Assembly (NCBI GenBank): GCA_020633415.1 | Contig: JACKDQ010000006.1 | Coordinates: 248,001-312,000, forward strand | DNA length: 64,000 bases | Reading direction: 5' to 3' | Origin: Deltaproteobacteria bacterium | GTDB taxonomy: Bacteria > Myxococcota_A > Polyangia > GCA-2747355 | Shown here: positions 41,768-50,271 of the stretch, one piece after another | Numbering within the stretch: position 1 is the first letter of the stretch | Layout of the letters: each line of letters begins with the position of its first letter | Translations under genes and position numbers: made by a program | The notes under the pieces: generated by a model | The model's input: the letters and a program-made list of their open reading frames with translations, nothing else | Told to the model about the DNA's origin: nothing | Databases searched by the model: none

Positions 41768-43624
41768 ATGGATCAGACGTTCACTGCGCTGTTGCTGATC
41801 ACGGGTCTGGCAGCGGTCGTGCCTCTCGCAGCGAACGCGTTCGGTCGACTACATATTCCGATCGTCGTCGTCGAGATCATCGCCGGCATCATCATTGGCG
41901 AGAGCGGGCTCGATCTAATCGCCAAATCAGAGACGCTCGAGTTCCTCGCCGAGTTCGGCTTTGCCTTTTTGATGTTCATCTCGGGGCTAGAGCTCGACTT
42001 TGCCCGGCTAACCCGGCCCTCTAGCAGCGCCAGCTCAACGCGCCGCTCTTGGGTCGGCCCGCTACCATTGGCGCTATTGGTACTACTGCTGACCATCGGC
42101 TTGGCCTTCGGCGGCAGCCACCTGCTCGCCCACTTTACCGAAGTAAAGCGACCACTACTGATGGCGTTGATCCTCAGCACCACCTCGTTGGGTGTCGTCT
42201 TGCCGGTGCTCAAAGAACATCGGCTACTCGGTACGAGCTACGGACAGTATCTGCTCGTCGCCGCATCAATCGCCGACCTGGTAACGCTCGTGCTGATGAC
42301 GGTGGTGATCGCCGCCGTTAGCCGCGGACTGACCCTCGATCTATTACTGGTTCTGGTGCTGATCCTGGCCTTCGCCCTTTTTGGTCGACTGGCTCGGCGG
42401 GTGGTGACCCTACCACTGATTCGACGCCTGGCAGAGGAGCTGGCTCATGCCACTGCACAGATCCGCGTGCGCGGCGCGTTTGCGCTGATGGTCGCCTGGG
42501 TTGTCTTGGCACACGCGCTGGGCTCGGAAGTGATCGTCGGCGCCTTTCTCGCCGGCGCAGTCGTCGGCGCGATGGCCGGCACCGGCGAGTCAGCATTGCG
42601 TGAGAAGCTCGATGCGATCGGCTTCGGCTTCTTTATCCCGATATTCTTCATGATGGTCGGCGTCAATCTCGAGATCAAGCAACTAGGGACAGCTGACTCG
42701 TCTTGGACCCTGGTACCAATCCTGATCGCGCTGGCCTACGTGGTGAAGATGCTCCCCGCCTTGGTCTTTCGCCTGCGCTTTTCTTGGCGTGAGGCGATCG
42801 CCGCCGGCACGCTGCTCTCGTCGCGTCTTTCGTTGATCATCGCCGTATCAGCGATTGCCTTGAAGATCGGTGCGATCAGCGAGTCGATCAACGCGGCAGT
42901 GATCCTTGTTGCCGTCGCCACCTGCACGCTCAGCCCAACGCTATTTGGCCGCATCGTGCCGCGCCGCCGGGTTCAGCGCCGCAGCGGCGTGCTGATCGCC
43001 GGCGCCGACCAGATGGCAGTGTTATTGGCGACGAGACTGCGAGCAACCGGTCGACGAGCGATCGTCGTCTACGATGAAAAGTTCTCTTCGTTGGACGCCT
43101 CCGCAGATGTTGCCGTCGGCCCCGCCCTCGAACCACAAACTTGGTTGAATGCGGGAATCGCCGCGGCCGAGGCGCTCGTGGTGTTGCGCAGCGACAACAG
43201 CGTGGTCCGCACACTCTGCCAACTTGGCATCGATCACGGCGTACCGATCGTCATCGCCCGGGTGGACGACGCCAATTTGACCAACGAGTTGCGCGCGCTG
43301 GGCGTGAACGTCATCCAGCCCGCGACCGCGATGGCGGTCGCTCTCGAGGCCGCGCTCTGCTTCCCTTCGATCTTCGAGCTAATCGTCGACCACGACGACG
43401 CCGTGGAGATCGGCGAGGCAACCTTGCAGAATTCTGAGCTGATCGGAAAAACGCTGCGCTCGATTCATTTGCCCGGCAATGCGCTAATCCTCAGTATCCA
43501 GCGCGACGACGCCGCGTTGGTGCCGCGCAGCGAAACCGTCCTGCGGCGGGGCGACCAAATCTCCCTCGTTGGCTCGCCCGACTCCGTGCATCGCACGATC
43601 GAGCTGATGCTCGGTGAAACCTGA
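41768..43624 (+). CDS. Kef-type CPA2 cation:proton antiporter with RCK domain
   Basis: 618 residues from ATG 41768 (a GTG 8 codons earlier is possible). Twelve or so spans: LHIPIVVVEIIAGIIIGESGL, LEFLAEFGFAFLMFISGLELDF, LLMALILSTTSLGVVLPVLKE, VIVGAFLAGAVVGAMAGTGE, FFIPIFFMMVGVNLEIKQLG. The soluble end carries an RCK_N/TrkA-N-like domain (GVLIAGADQMAVLLATRLRATG, VVLRSDNSVVRTLCQLGIDHG) and TrkA-C (SIHLPGNALILSIQRDD, LRRGDQISLVGSPDSVHRTI). K+ or Na+ for H+ exchange at the inner membrane, gated by nucleotides, is inferred from the family. Confidence 0.92.
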   Translation: MDQTFTALLLITGLAAVVPLAANAFGRLHIPIVVVEIIAGIIIGESGLDLIAKSETLEFLAEFGFAFLMFISGLELDFARLTRPSSSASSTRRSWVGPLPLALLVLLLTIGLAFGGSHLLAHFTEVKRPLLMALILSTTSLGVVLPVLKEHRLLGTSYGQYLLVAASIADLVTLVLMTVVIAAVSRGLTLDLLLVLVLILAFALFGRLARRVVTLPLIRRLAEELAHATAQIRVRGAFALMVAWVVLAHALGSEVIVGAFLAGAVVGAMAGTGESALREKLDAIGFGFFIPIFFMMVGVNLEIKQLGTADSSWTLVPILIALAYVVKMLPALVFRLRFSWREAIAAGTLLSSRLSLIIAVSAIALKIGAISESINAAVILVAVATCTLSPTLFGRIVPRRRVQRRSGVLIAGADQMAVLLATRLRATGRRAIVVYDEKFSSLDASADVAVGPALEPQTWLNAGIAAAEALVVLRSDNSVVRTLCQLGIDHGVPIVIARVDDANLTNELRALGVNVIQPATAMAVALEAALCFPSIFELIVDHDDAVEIGEATLQNSELIGKTLRSIHLPGNALILSIQRDDAALVPRSETVLRRGDQISLVGSPDSVHRTIELMLGET

Positions 43625-43701
43625 CAGAGCGTCCCCGAGCGCTGCCTTTGTTTCGTCCAAGGGGGTGACAGCCCTGGTCGCCAGAGCATACGGAAAAGTC
43701 G

Positions 43702-43728
43702 AACAAGCCGTTCAAAGTGGCTTGTTTT
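43702..43728 (+). terminator. weak terminator after the antiporter gene
   Basis: 8-bp stem AACAAGCC (43702-43709) with GGCTTGTT (43719-43726) and a 9-base loop; TT follows, so the 3' arm plus tail form a TTGTTTT stretch on the plus strand. It lies 78 bases after the antiporter stop and before the HhH gene. Confidence 0.4.
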
Positions 43729-43773
43729 GCGGCTCACGAAGCTGGCACCGGACTTGCTCACACAGAGGGCGCT

Positions 43774-44538
43774 ATGCATCGACCCGCGATCGCCCGCTCT
43801 ATCCAACACTTGGTCGTTTCCGCATTGTGTTGCGCGCTGTGCGCCAGCGCGGCCGCCGCCAGCAGCCAATCCCGCTTCAAGGTTGCTGAGGCCAAGGCAA
43901 CCAAAGAGGGCGCGGTGGTCTATTTGATCTACGATAACGACTGGGGCAGCCCCCGGGAAAACCGTGCCAACGCCAAGGTCCATCTCTGGCTCAACACCAG
44001 CAAACCCGACTATTGGCAATCGCAAACGGAGATGACCGATCGCTTTGGGGTGCCCTATATTCCCGAAAACGCGACCAGCTATGGTGTCGTCGAAATGCTC
44101 GGCCGCGGGAAACTCGCCGTCAAGCTCGACTACAAGCAACACGGATTAAAGGCCGGCGACAAGCTCTGGATCAGCGGAACCTGGGTAAAGAGCCGCCACA
44201 CCTGGGGCGAAGTCGAAAGCGCTCGGAAGACAGGCTTTGCCAAGCTGCCTGCTGCGAACCCCAATGCGCGCTGGACCGTGGGAACAGGCCAGATCGCCAG
44301 CGCCAAACTCAAATTGGTCAACATCAACTTAGCCACCGCCCAAGAGCTGACAATTCTGCCGTGGATCGGGCCAGCGCGTGCGGCAAAAATTGTCGCCTTC
44401 CGTAACGGTGGCGACGGCGCCAAACCGGGCCACTTCAAGCGCCCGAGCGATCTGCTCCAATTGGTCGGGCCCAAGACGCTCGCCAAGATGGCGCCGCAGG
44501 TACGCGTGCGCGGTCGTGCCGTGCGGGCGGCAAAGTAA
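43774..44538 (+). CDS. secreted protein with C-terminal helix-hairpin-helix domain
   Basis: 254 residues from ATG 43774, which has AGAGGG upstream. Signal peptide (HLVVSALCCALCASAAAA). The middle 130 residues have strands around AVVYLIYDNDWGSPRENRA and KLAVKLDYKQHGLKAGDKLW; the end has a ComEA/T2SK-like HhH module (VNINLATAQELTILPWIGPA, RAAKIVAFRN). ComEA-type modules bind DNA in the periplasm during transformation; here the module is fused to an unknown domain, so DNA uptake is only a possibility. No competence gene is nearby. Converges on a lipoprotein gene. Confidence 0.8.
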   Translation: MHRPAIARSIQHLVVSALCCALCASAAAASSQSRFKVAEAKATKEGAVVYLIYDNDWGSPRENRANAKVHLWLNTSKPDYWQSQTEMTDRFGVPYIPENATSYGVVEMLGRGKLAVKLDYKQHGLKAGDKLWISGTWVKSRHTWGEVESARKTGFAKLPAANPNARWTVGTGQIASAKLKLVNINLATAQELTILPWIGPARAAKIVAFRNGGDGAKPGHFKRPSDLLQLVGPKTLAKMAPQVRVRGRAVRAAK

Positions 44539-44553
44539 TCAGCGAGATAGTCT

Positions 44554-45465
44554 TCAGCGGGTGATCACCCGGTAGCCGGTCGCACCGAAGTTTAATACCG
44601 GTTCGATCAGTGGCGGCAGCCCGGCGGTGATATCGAAGAGGTTGGGCTGGTGCCCGCTCTGCTGGGTGTCCTGCCAGCGAAAACTCTCGTAGGTCTCGTA
44701 GATGATCTCCGCCTCGGCACCGGTCGGCTGTTGGGGATCGATCAACAGCGGCTTGCCGAACGCAAAGCGCATCCAGGTCTCGCCGTTTTTTTGGATCAAC
44801 GTCCCGCCGGCAGTCGATGGCAGTGCGGGAAGTGAGAAGTTGTAGGGCTGTCCAATGATCGGGACGGTCACCTGAGCCTCTCCCTGTTTCCAGGCCTTTC
44901 CAGCTATCGTCGTGTCGGAAAGTGCGGCGACCACAGTGATCGATTGCGCGATGCTCTGCCCAGCGAAATGAATCGTCGCGTCGACTTCGAACTGCGCCTT
45001 GGTCAACAGCACCTCACCGTAGGTATAACTGCCGGCGGCGAGCGAAGCGAGCGAGGCACTGCCAACCACGGTGCGCTGTGACAGATCGACTTCGCGTGGC
45101 GCCTGGCGATAGTCGAGCAGCTCGAGCGGCGCGGGGTCGTTGAGATCCTTCAGCGCGCGAAAAGCGCCGAAGGCCATCCGATAGTTACGCGGCGTTTGCC
45201 CAGCAAGACCGTCGCTGATCGTCTTCGCTGTCGGATCGCCAGTGACAACGATCACAACCTGCGGACCTGTCGCCCCATCGACGAGCGCGGCATCAACTGC
45301 GCTAGCGTCGCTTGCCAGGTCAGGACGTAGCGCTCCGTCGGGCGCAGACAGATCGCCCCAACTGCCGCCGTCGAAACCGCCAAGGTTGTGAATCTGTTCA
45401 GCACAACCAACGATTGGCAGCCAGAGTAGCGCTCCGAGCTCCAGTATCAAGATCGTCTGCCGCAT
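44554..45465 (-). CDS. lipoprotein of unknown function
   Basis: 303 residues from ATG 45465, preceded by CTGGAGGTCACAGAT, a strong ribosome-binding site. Lipobox LPIVGC (about residue 21), then an Asp/Ala/Ser linker with FDGGSWGDLSAPDGA, common in Myxococcota lipoproteins. The mature domain is beta-rich (VVIVVTGDPTAKTISDGLAG, YRQAPREVDLSQRTVVGS, QSITVVAALSDTTIAGKAW, NFSLPALPSTAGG). No catalytic motif. It follows the FecR gene by 44 bases on the same strand, so may belong to that operon. Confidence 0.78.
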   Translation of the reverse strand: MRQTILILELGALLWLPIVGCAEQIHNLGGFDGGSWGDLSAPDGALRPDLASDASAVDAALVDGATGPQVVIVVTGDPTAKTISDGLAGQTPRNYRMAFGAFRALKDLNDPAPLELLDYRQAPREVDLSQRTVVGSASLASLAAGSYTYGEVLLTKAQFEVDATIHFAGQSIAQSITVVAALSDTTIAGKAWKQGEAQVTVPIIGQPYNFSLPALPSTAGGTLIQKNGETWMRFAFGKPLLIDPQQPTGAEAEIIYETYESFRWQDTQQSGHQPNLFDITAGLPPLIEPVLNFGATGYRVITR

Positions 45466-45509
45466 ATCTGTGACCTCCAGTGGGGCAGTGCAACCCGAGC
45501 GCAGAAGCT

Positions 45510-46694
45510 TCACTCAGCGGTCGATTTTTCCAACCGCCGCGCCTGTTCGCGCAAGCTGCGCAGCCGTTTGGCCGCGGGCGCGTTGGAGAAGCGCGCGATA
45601 AACAGATCTGCAGTGTGCACGAGATCACTGAGACGACCGAGCCGCATCAAGGCGCGGATGCGCAGCAGCAGCGCTTCTTGCTGATAACGACCGCCTGGAT
45701 AGCGCGCGAGGTAACGATCGGTCGCACCAAGCGCACCTTGGGGATCGCCGGAGGCGAGCAGTTGTTGTGCGGCAAACAGCGCGCTCCATTCAGCGCTCTG
45801 CCGACGTTGTTGGGCCGCAGGCAACGGCGTAGCGCGCCTGACATTGGCCGTCGCCGCGGATGCGCTGGCGTCAGCAGGACGCGCCGGCCTCGGTTTGGCC
45901 GCCGGCGCGGCGTGGCGCGCAAGCGAGGGACTGCGATTCGCCAGCTTCGGCCGCATCTGCCGCTCGAGCGGTCTGACGCGCTGAGCGTCGGACAAGGCAG
46001 CGCCGCGCCTTGACGGCGGCCCCGCCAAACCGAGCAAACGACGCTCAGCCCGGCCGAGCTGCGTCAGATCGTTCTCGTCGAGCGAGCGAACCGAGCCGTC
46101 GGGAAGTGTCCAGCGAGCCTCGCCGCGATAGAGCGTAATCGCGGCCGGAGCGACCTGAACCTCGAAGACTGCTCCCAGGACCACCACGCGGTGATCGGCA
46201 AAACGCACCTCAAAGTCCTTCGCCGACGGCGGTAGAGCAAAGACCATCGCGCCATGCTCAACGGTTGCGCGCCGCCCGCTTGCGTCGTAGACGCCACGCG
46301 CCCCCGGACGCAAAAGGACGTTGCCCACGCCCGGTGCCAAGACCACGACAAGTGGTGAACTCCCCTCGTTGCGCAGTGCAAACGGTCTTGACGCTCGCGG
46401 CTGCTCGCTAGCTCGCCCCTTGCCTGAAGAAATCAGCGCGGCTGTCGGCCGGTGTTTCGGCACGAGGCGCGGCGGCTCACCGCTACCGACAAAGCTGACG
46501 ACGAGCGCCGTCGCCGCGAGTGCACCACAAGCAAGCAGCGCCAGGGTTCGACGGCGAATGCGACGGAGCTGCTCAGCGCGTCGCTCGATGCGTCGGCGAT
46601 GCGCATCGGTCGCCGACCGCGGCACCAGCGGCTGGCCTGCCAGACGCTGCAGTTGCGCCCGCAGCGCGAGAAGCTCTTGCGACGGCTGCGTCAT
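45510..46694 (-). CDS. FecR-domain protein with TPR-like C-terminus (probable ECF partner)
   Basis: 394 residues. A cytoplasmic basic N-terminus (HRRRIERRAEQLRRIRRR), one membrane span near 52 (TLALLACGALAATALVVSFV), then a FecR-like beta domain (VLLRPGARGVYDASGRRATVEHGAM, VVVLGAVFEVQVAPAAITLYRGEA, followed by LPDGSVRSLDENDLTQLG), an Arg/Pro/Ala linker, and TPR-like helices (LFAAQQLLASGDPQGALGATDRYLARYP). FecR proteins relay signals to ECF sigma factors; the sigma gene overlaps its start by 4 bases. The TPR part is not in classic FecR, so it may bind envelope partners. Confidence 0.87.
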   Translation of the reverse strand: MTQPSQELLALRAQLQRLAGQPLVPRSATDAHRRRIERRAEQLRRIRRRTLALLACGALAATALVVSFVGSGEPPRLVPKHRPTAALISSGKGRASEQPRASRPFALRNEGSSPLVVVLAPGVGNVLLRPGARGVYDASGRRATVEHGAMVFALPPSAKDFEVRFADHRVVVLGAVFEVQVAPAAITLYRGEARWTLPDGSVRSLDENDLTQLGRAERRLLGLAGPPSRRGAALSDAQRVRPLERQMRPKLANRSPSLARHAAPAAKPRPARPADASASAATANVRRATPLPAAQQRRQSAEWSALFAAQQLLASGDPQGALGATDRYLARYPGGRYQQEALLLRIRALMRLGRLSDLVHTADLFIARFSNAPAAKRLRSLREQARRLEKSTAE

Positions 46695-47233
46695 GAAGCC
46701 TCCCGCAGCGGCCGAACTAGGCCCAGCTCGTTTTCACCAAGCTGGCCAAGCAGATCGCGTCGAGCAGCGTGTAGGCGTGTCCACACGGTGTTTAGTGGAA
46801 TCTCCAACAGCTCGGCGATCTGCTTGCCCTCTAGCCCTTCGAGCGCGAAGAGGATCAATACCTCGCGCCGCTTCTCACTCATGCGGTCGAGCGCGCGGTA
46901 CAGCACGCGCTCGAGCTCTCGCTGCTCGTAGACGCGCTCCGGGCCAGATTCAGTCGGCCGTGTTGGCTGCTGACCGACAAGCTCGGCCAACGCCTGCCGT
47001 ACGCGCAGTCTGCGCCGCTGGTGAGCGACCACGCGACGACAGATTCCATAGACCCAGGACTGAAGTCGATGCGGATCACGCAGCGTGTGCAGCTTACGAA
47101 AGATCACCACAAAGACATCTTGTGCGATGTCCTCGTGGTCCAATGCGGGTCCCGCCAAGCGCCCGACCACGCGGTAGACGAAGCCACGGTACTCGCGAAA
47201 GACCGTGGGCCAGTCGAGTCGATTAGCGGGCAT
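46691..47233 (-). CDS. ECF-type RNA polymerase sigma factor
   Basis: 180 residues from ATG 47233, with GGTGGGAGAGCG as a good ribosome-binding site. Region 2 reads FREYRGFVYRVVGRLAG, DHEDIAQDVFVVIFRKLHTL and QSWVYGICRRVVAHQRRR; region 4 reads LYRALDRMSEKRREVLILFALEGLEGKQIAELLEIPLNTVWTRLHAAR, a helix-turn-helix. It overlaps the envelope protein gene by 11 bases and the FecR gene by 4, so all three are co-expressed. The sigma factor probably activates its own cluster. Confidence 0.93.
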   Translation of the reverse strand: MPANRLDWPTVFREYRGFVYRVVGRLAGPALDHEDIAQDVFVVIFRKLHTLRDPHRLQSWVYGICRRVVAHQRRRLRVRQALAELVGQQPTRPTESGPERVYEQRELERVLYRALDRMSEKRREVLILFALEGLEGKQIAELLEIPLNTVWTRLHAARRDLLGQLGENELGLVRPLREAS

Positions 47234-48143
47234 CGCTCTCCCACCCAAGGACCAGGGAAAACTCAACCTGTGGCAGCGCGCTGCGATAGACCACACCGAG
47301 GCCAGAAACCTCAAAGCGCCGCCGCGGCAACAGCGCCAACACCGCCAGACCTAGCCCCGCGCGAAAGTTGTCGCCCAGCGCGAAGAGCGCCTGGGCAAAG
47401 CCTCCCGCCGAAAAGACGCTAACCGCGATCGATCGCCGAGTGGGCAGCTGATCGGTTGAGGCCAATAGTGCTCCGATGCCCAAGCTTGCGCCGGCCAACA
47501 CCCGCAGCGGCCCAAACGATTGGCCGGTCGCCAGCAGCCCTCGCCCCGCGAGCGTGGTGAACGAGGCGTTGCCCTGACTGAGCTCCTCGCTGCGATGGGA
47601 AAGATGGATCGCAAATCCCAGTGCTAGCCGCTGAGCGGGACGGTAGTAGCCGGCGATCGTGCCGAAGCCTGAGGGTTCGCCAAACGGCGCGGCCAACCCA
47701 CCGGCTAACTGCACACGCCAGCGTGACCAGGGCTGAACCGCAGGCGGCGACGATCTGCGCGTCAGACGAAGGGCGGGTGAGTGAGCGGACAGTAGAACGA
47801 CAGCCACGCGCCCGAGCTCTTGACAGTCGACGTCCGATCCAAGGGGTTTATCGGCCACCGCACGACCCGACGGATCGAACAGCACGATGCGCTGGGCCGG
47901 ATCGACCCGCAGGCGCCAGTGGGCTTCGTTGGCACGCGGCAAGCGCAGGGCAAGCGGCGTCGCACGAACAAACCCGAGCAGGTCAAAGGCGGCGCAACGC
48001 CCGTGAACATCGCTGCGGATCACGATCGGCGGAACACCCAAGACAGGTCTGACCAGGGCTATCAGCAGAATAACCACCAACCCTGCAGTCGCAGCAGCCC
48101 GGAAAAGCTTCGCTCGCGCATTCACACCAACCGCGCCTCGCAT
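47223..48143 (-). CDS. probable outer-membrane or exported protein of the ECF cluster
   Basis: 306 residues from ATG 48143 (MRGAVGVNARAKLF); a GTG at 48197 would add 18. Signal peptide (AAATAGLVVILLIALVRPVLG). The last 180 residues alternate hydrophobic and polar residues as in beta strands (WRVQLAGGLAAPFGEPSGFGTIAG, YYRPAQRLALGFAIHL, ALPQVEFSLVLGWESDAR) and end in a barrel-like strand. A beta-barrel is inferred; no family recognised. First gene of the sigma operon, so it may be a signal receptor or target of the FecR pair. Confidence 0.72.
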   Translation of the reverse strand: MRGAVGVNARAKLFRAAATAGLVVILLIALVRPVLGVPPIVIRSDVHGRCAAFDLLGFVRATPLALRLPRANEAHWRLRVDPAQRIVLFDPSGRAVADKPLGSDVDCQELGRVAVVLLSAHSPALRLTRRSSPPAVQPWSRWRVQLAGGLAAPFGEPSGFGTIAGYYRPAQRLALGFAIHLSHRSEELSQGNASFTTLAGRGLLATGQSFGPLRVLAGASLGIGALLASTDQLPTRRSIAVSVFSAGGFAQALFALGDNFRAGLGLAVLALLPRRRFEVSGLGVVYRSALPQVEFSLVLGWESDAR

Positions 48144-48309
48144 ACAGCTGCCCGGGCCTAGCACGAATCTGGCAAACCCGACCAGCGATGCACGCACAAG
48201 CGCTCAATATCGTTTGTGAATATTTTTTCTTTTCCAGGCGCCCGCTGCTGATCTGGCGCACGGACCCGCGAGGGCGCTCGTCGGTGTTGTGCGCATCGCG
48301 GGCTGCCAG

Positions 48310-48329
48310 CGAAATATCTAGCTATTTCG
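48310..48329. promoter_or_regulatory. 20-bp palindrome upstream of bioB
   Basis: CGAAATA-TCTAGC-TATTTCG, perfect 7-bp arms with a 6-bp spacer, ends 43 bases before the bioB ATG. A TTGTGC at 48274-48279 about 18 bases upstream could serve as -35 with GAAATA as -10, putting the palindrome on the promoter. It does not look like a BirA, BioR or BioQ site. A second A/T-rich inverted element AATAT-N9-ATATT lies near 48205-48223. Confidence 0.5.
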
Positions 48330-48372
48330 GGCAGATCTTTACCTTGCCGCGGCGCTGGGCAATACTCCGCGG

Positions 48373-49344
48373 ATGAAGCAAACGACCCGCCACGACTGGT
48401 CGGTAAGTGAAATCGAGACGCTGTTCGCGCTACCCTTTGCCGACCTATTGTTCCGCGCACAGACCACCCACCGCAGCCATTTCAACGCCAACGCGATCCA
48501 AGCCTCGACGCTACTTTCGATCAAGACGGGCGGATGTTCCGAAGATTGCGGCTACTGCTCACAAAGTGCGCATCACGAGACCGAGCTCGAGCGCCAAACA
48601 CTGCTCAGCCGCGAGACGGTGATCGAGGCCGCTCGCCAGGCCAAGGAAACGGGCGCCAGTCGCTTTTGTATGGGCGCCGCCTGGCGCGCGCTCAGAGATA
48701 GCGACCTGGAAACCGTCAAAGCGCTGATCAGCGAGGTCAAGGCGCTCGGTCTGCAAACCTGCGTAACGCTCGGCATGCTGTCGGCGAACCAAGCCCACGA
48801 GCTAAAGCAGGCCGGTCTCGACTATTACAACCACAACATCGACACCAGCGAGAGCTACTATCCGAGCGTCGTCAGCACCCATAGCTTTGCCGATCGACTG
48901 CAAACACTGAGTCACGTGCAGGACGCCAAAATCAGCGTTTGCTCGGGGGGAATCGTCGGCATGGGTGAACAGCGCAGCGACCGCGCTGCGATGCTCCGTA
49001 CCCTAGCGAATCTACCGACCCACCCACAGAGCGTACCGATCAACATGTTGGTGGCGATTCCTGGCACGCCGATGGAGCGCGCCAAGCCGGTCGACCCGAT
49101 AGAGCTTGTGCGAACGATCGCCGTCGCACGCCTACTGATGCCGCACTCAGTCGTTCGCTTGTCGGCTGGCCGCGAGCAGATGTCCGATGAACTGCAGGCG
49201 CTTTGCTTTCTCGCTGGCGCAAACTCGATCTTCCTCGGCAACCGGCTGCTGACCACCAACAACCCGCAGGTCGACGCCGATCGCCAATTGTTCGCCCGAC
49301 TCGGTATCGAACTTCGCGACGAGCATGACCTCCGTGAGCGATAA
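48373..49344 (+). CDS. bioB: biotin synthase
   Basis: 323 residues. Radical-SAM enzyme inserting sulphur into dethiobiotin, last step of biotin synthesis. The SAM cluster is CSEDCGYCSQS (SIKTGGCSEDCGYCSQSA), followed by RFCMGAAWRALRD, TLGMLSANQAHELKQAGLDYYNHNIDTS, YPSVVSTHSFADRLQTL, CSGGIVGMGE and VVRLSAGREQMSDELQALCFLAGANSIFLG with the [2Fe-2S]-binding Arg/Cys residues. No other biotin gene follows; ribD begins 20 bases before its stop. Confidence 0.96.
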   Translation: MKQTTRHDWSVSEIETLFALPFADLLFRAQTTHRSHFNANAIQASTLLSIKTGGCSEDCGYCSQSAHHETELERQTLLSRETVIEAARQAKETGASRFCMGAAWRALRDSDLETVKALISEVKALGLQTCVTLGMLSANQAHELKQAGLDYYNHNIDTSESYYPSVVSTHSFADRLQTLSHVQDAKISVCSGGIVGMGEQRSDRAAMLRTLANLPTHPQSVPINMLVAIPGTPMERAKPVDPIELVRTIAVARLLMPHSVVRLSAGREQMSDELQALCFLAGANSIFLGNRLLTTNNPQVDADRQLFARLGIELRDEHDLRER

Positions 49345-50161
49345 GTCCTCGCATACGACAAACGAGACACCGTTGATGCAGCGTGCGCTGGACTTGGCGA
49401 TCTCCGCGCTGGGCACAACGTGGCCTAACCCAGCGGTGGGCTGCGTGATCGCCGCCGGCGATGGAGCGATCATCTCCTCGGGAGCGACGGGCCGCGGAGG
49501 GCGCCCTCACGCCGAGACGCTGGCGATCGACAACGCCGCCCCGACCCGGCTGAGCGGAGCGACGGCCTATGTCTCACTCGAGCCCTGCAACCATTTCGGT
49601 GAAACCCCGCCCTGCTCGTTGGCGCTGATCGAATCGGGCGTTGGCCGTGTCGTGGTCGCGACATTGGACCCAGACCCGCGCGTCAACGGCACCGGCGTAG
49701 CGCGTCTGCGCCAACATGGCGTCGAGGTCAACGTCGGCTTGCTTCAGCAGCGCGCCGACGAGATCAACGCCGGCTTTTATTCGCGGGTCCGCCGCGGACG
49801 GCCTTGGCTCTGCCAGCTCGACATCGATAGCTCAAGCCCCGATCCTTTGCTGGGTGTCGATCACTGCGACGCTTTATTGGTTTCGAGCGCAGATTTGGAG
49901 CGGCTGCCCGCGTCGGTCTCGCTCGCGGTATGCGTCGCGTCGGAGCAGCTGCCCCCGCGTCTGCCCGAGGGACCGCTGGTCTGGACTTGCGGACACGAGG
50001 CCAGTGCGCAGATCCCGCTGCAACGGGCAGCTGACGGACGGATCAACTACGAGGCGCTATTAGGCCTGCTCGGCAGTCGGGGTCTAACGCGACTGGGCGT
50101 CGATCGCCGATTCGCCGATATTGGCTTGCTTCGCCGAGCTGGACTCCTCGACGCTGGCTAA
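49325..50161 (+). CDS. ribD: RibD-like riboflavin deaminase with shortened, degenerate reductase half
   Basis: 278 residues versus about 360 for complete RibD. The deaminase part is intact: LDLAISALGTTWPNPAVGCVI, zinc ligands HAETL and EPCNHFGETPPC. After RVRRGRPWLCQL the second half (about 125 residues) lacks the KLAxSLDGR substrate segment and the GGxxxxxxG NADPH region, showing only short strand-like stretches (VSLAVCVASEQLPPRLP). It should deaminate diaminohydroxyphosphoribosylaminopyrimidine, but the reduction step would need another enzyme. Overlaps bioB by 20 bases, so the ATG at 49325 is coupled to it. Confidence 0.85.
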   Translation: MTSVSDKSSHTTNETPLMQRALDLAISALGTTWPNPAVGCVIAAGDGAIISSGATGRGGRPHAETLAIDNAAPTRLSGATAYVSLEPCNHFGETPPCSLALIESGVGRVVVATLDPDPRVNGTGVARLRQHGVEVNVGLLQQRADEINAGFYSRVRRGRPWLCQLDIDSSSPDPLLGVDHCDALLVSSADLERLPASVSLAVCVASEQLPPRLPEGPLVWTCGHEASAQIPLQRAADGRINYEALLGLLGSRGLTRLGVDRRFADIGLLRRAGLLDAG

Positions 50162-50271
50162 CGCACTGCGACCTGCCCTATCGCCTGCAAGCTGCTTGCT
50201 GAGACGCTCCCCAGAACGGAACGAACTGCAGAGGGCTTACCCTCGCCGGATAGTCGGCGTAGTATCGGCCA

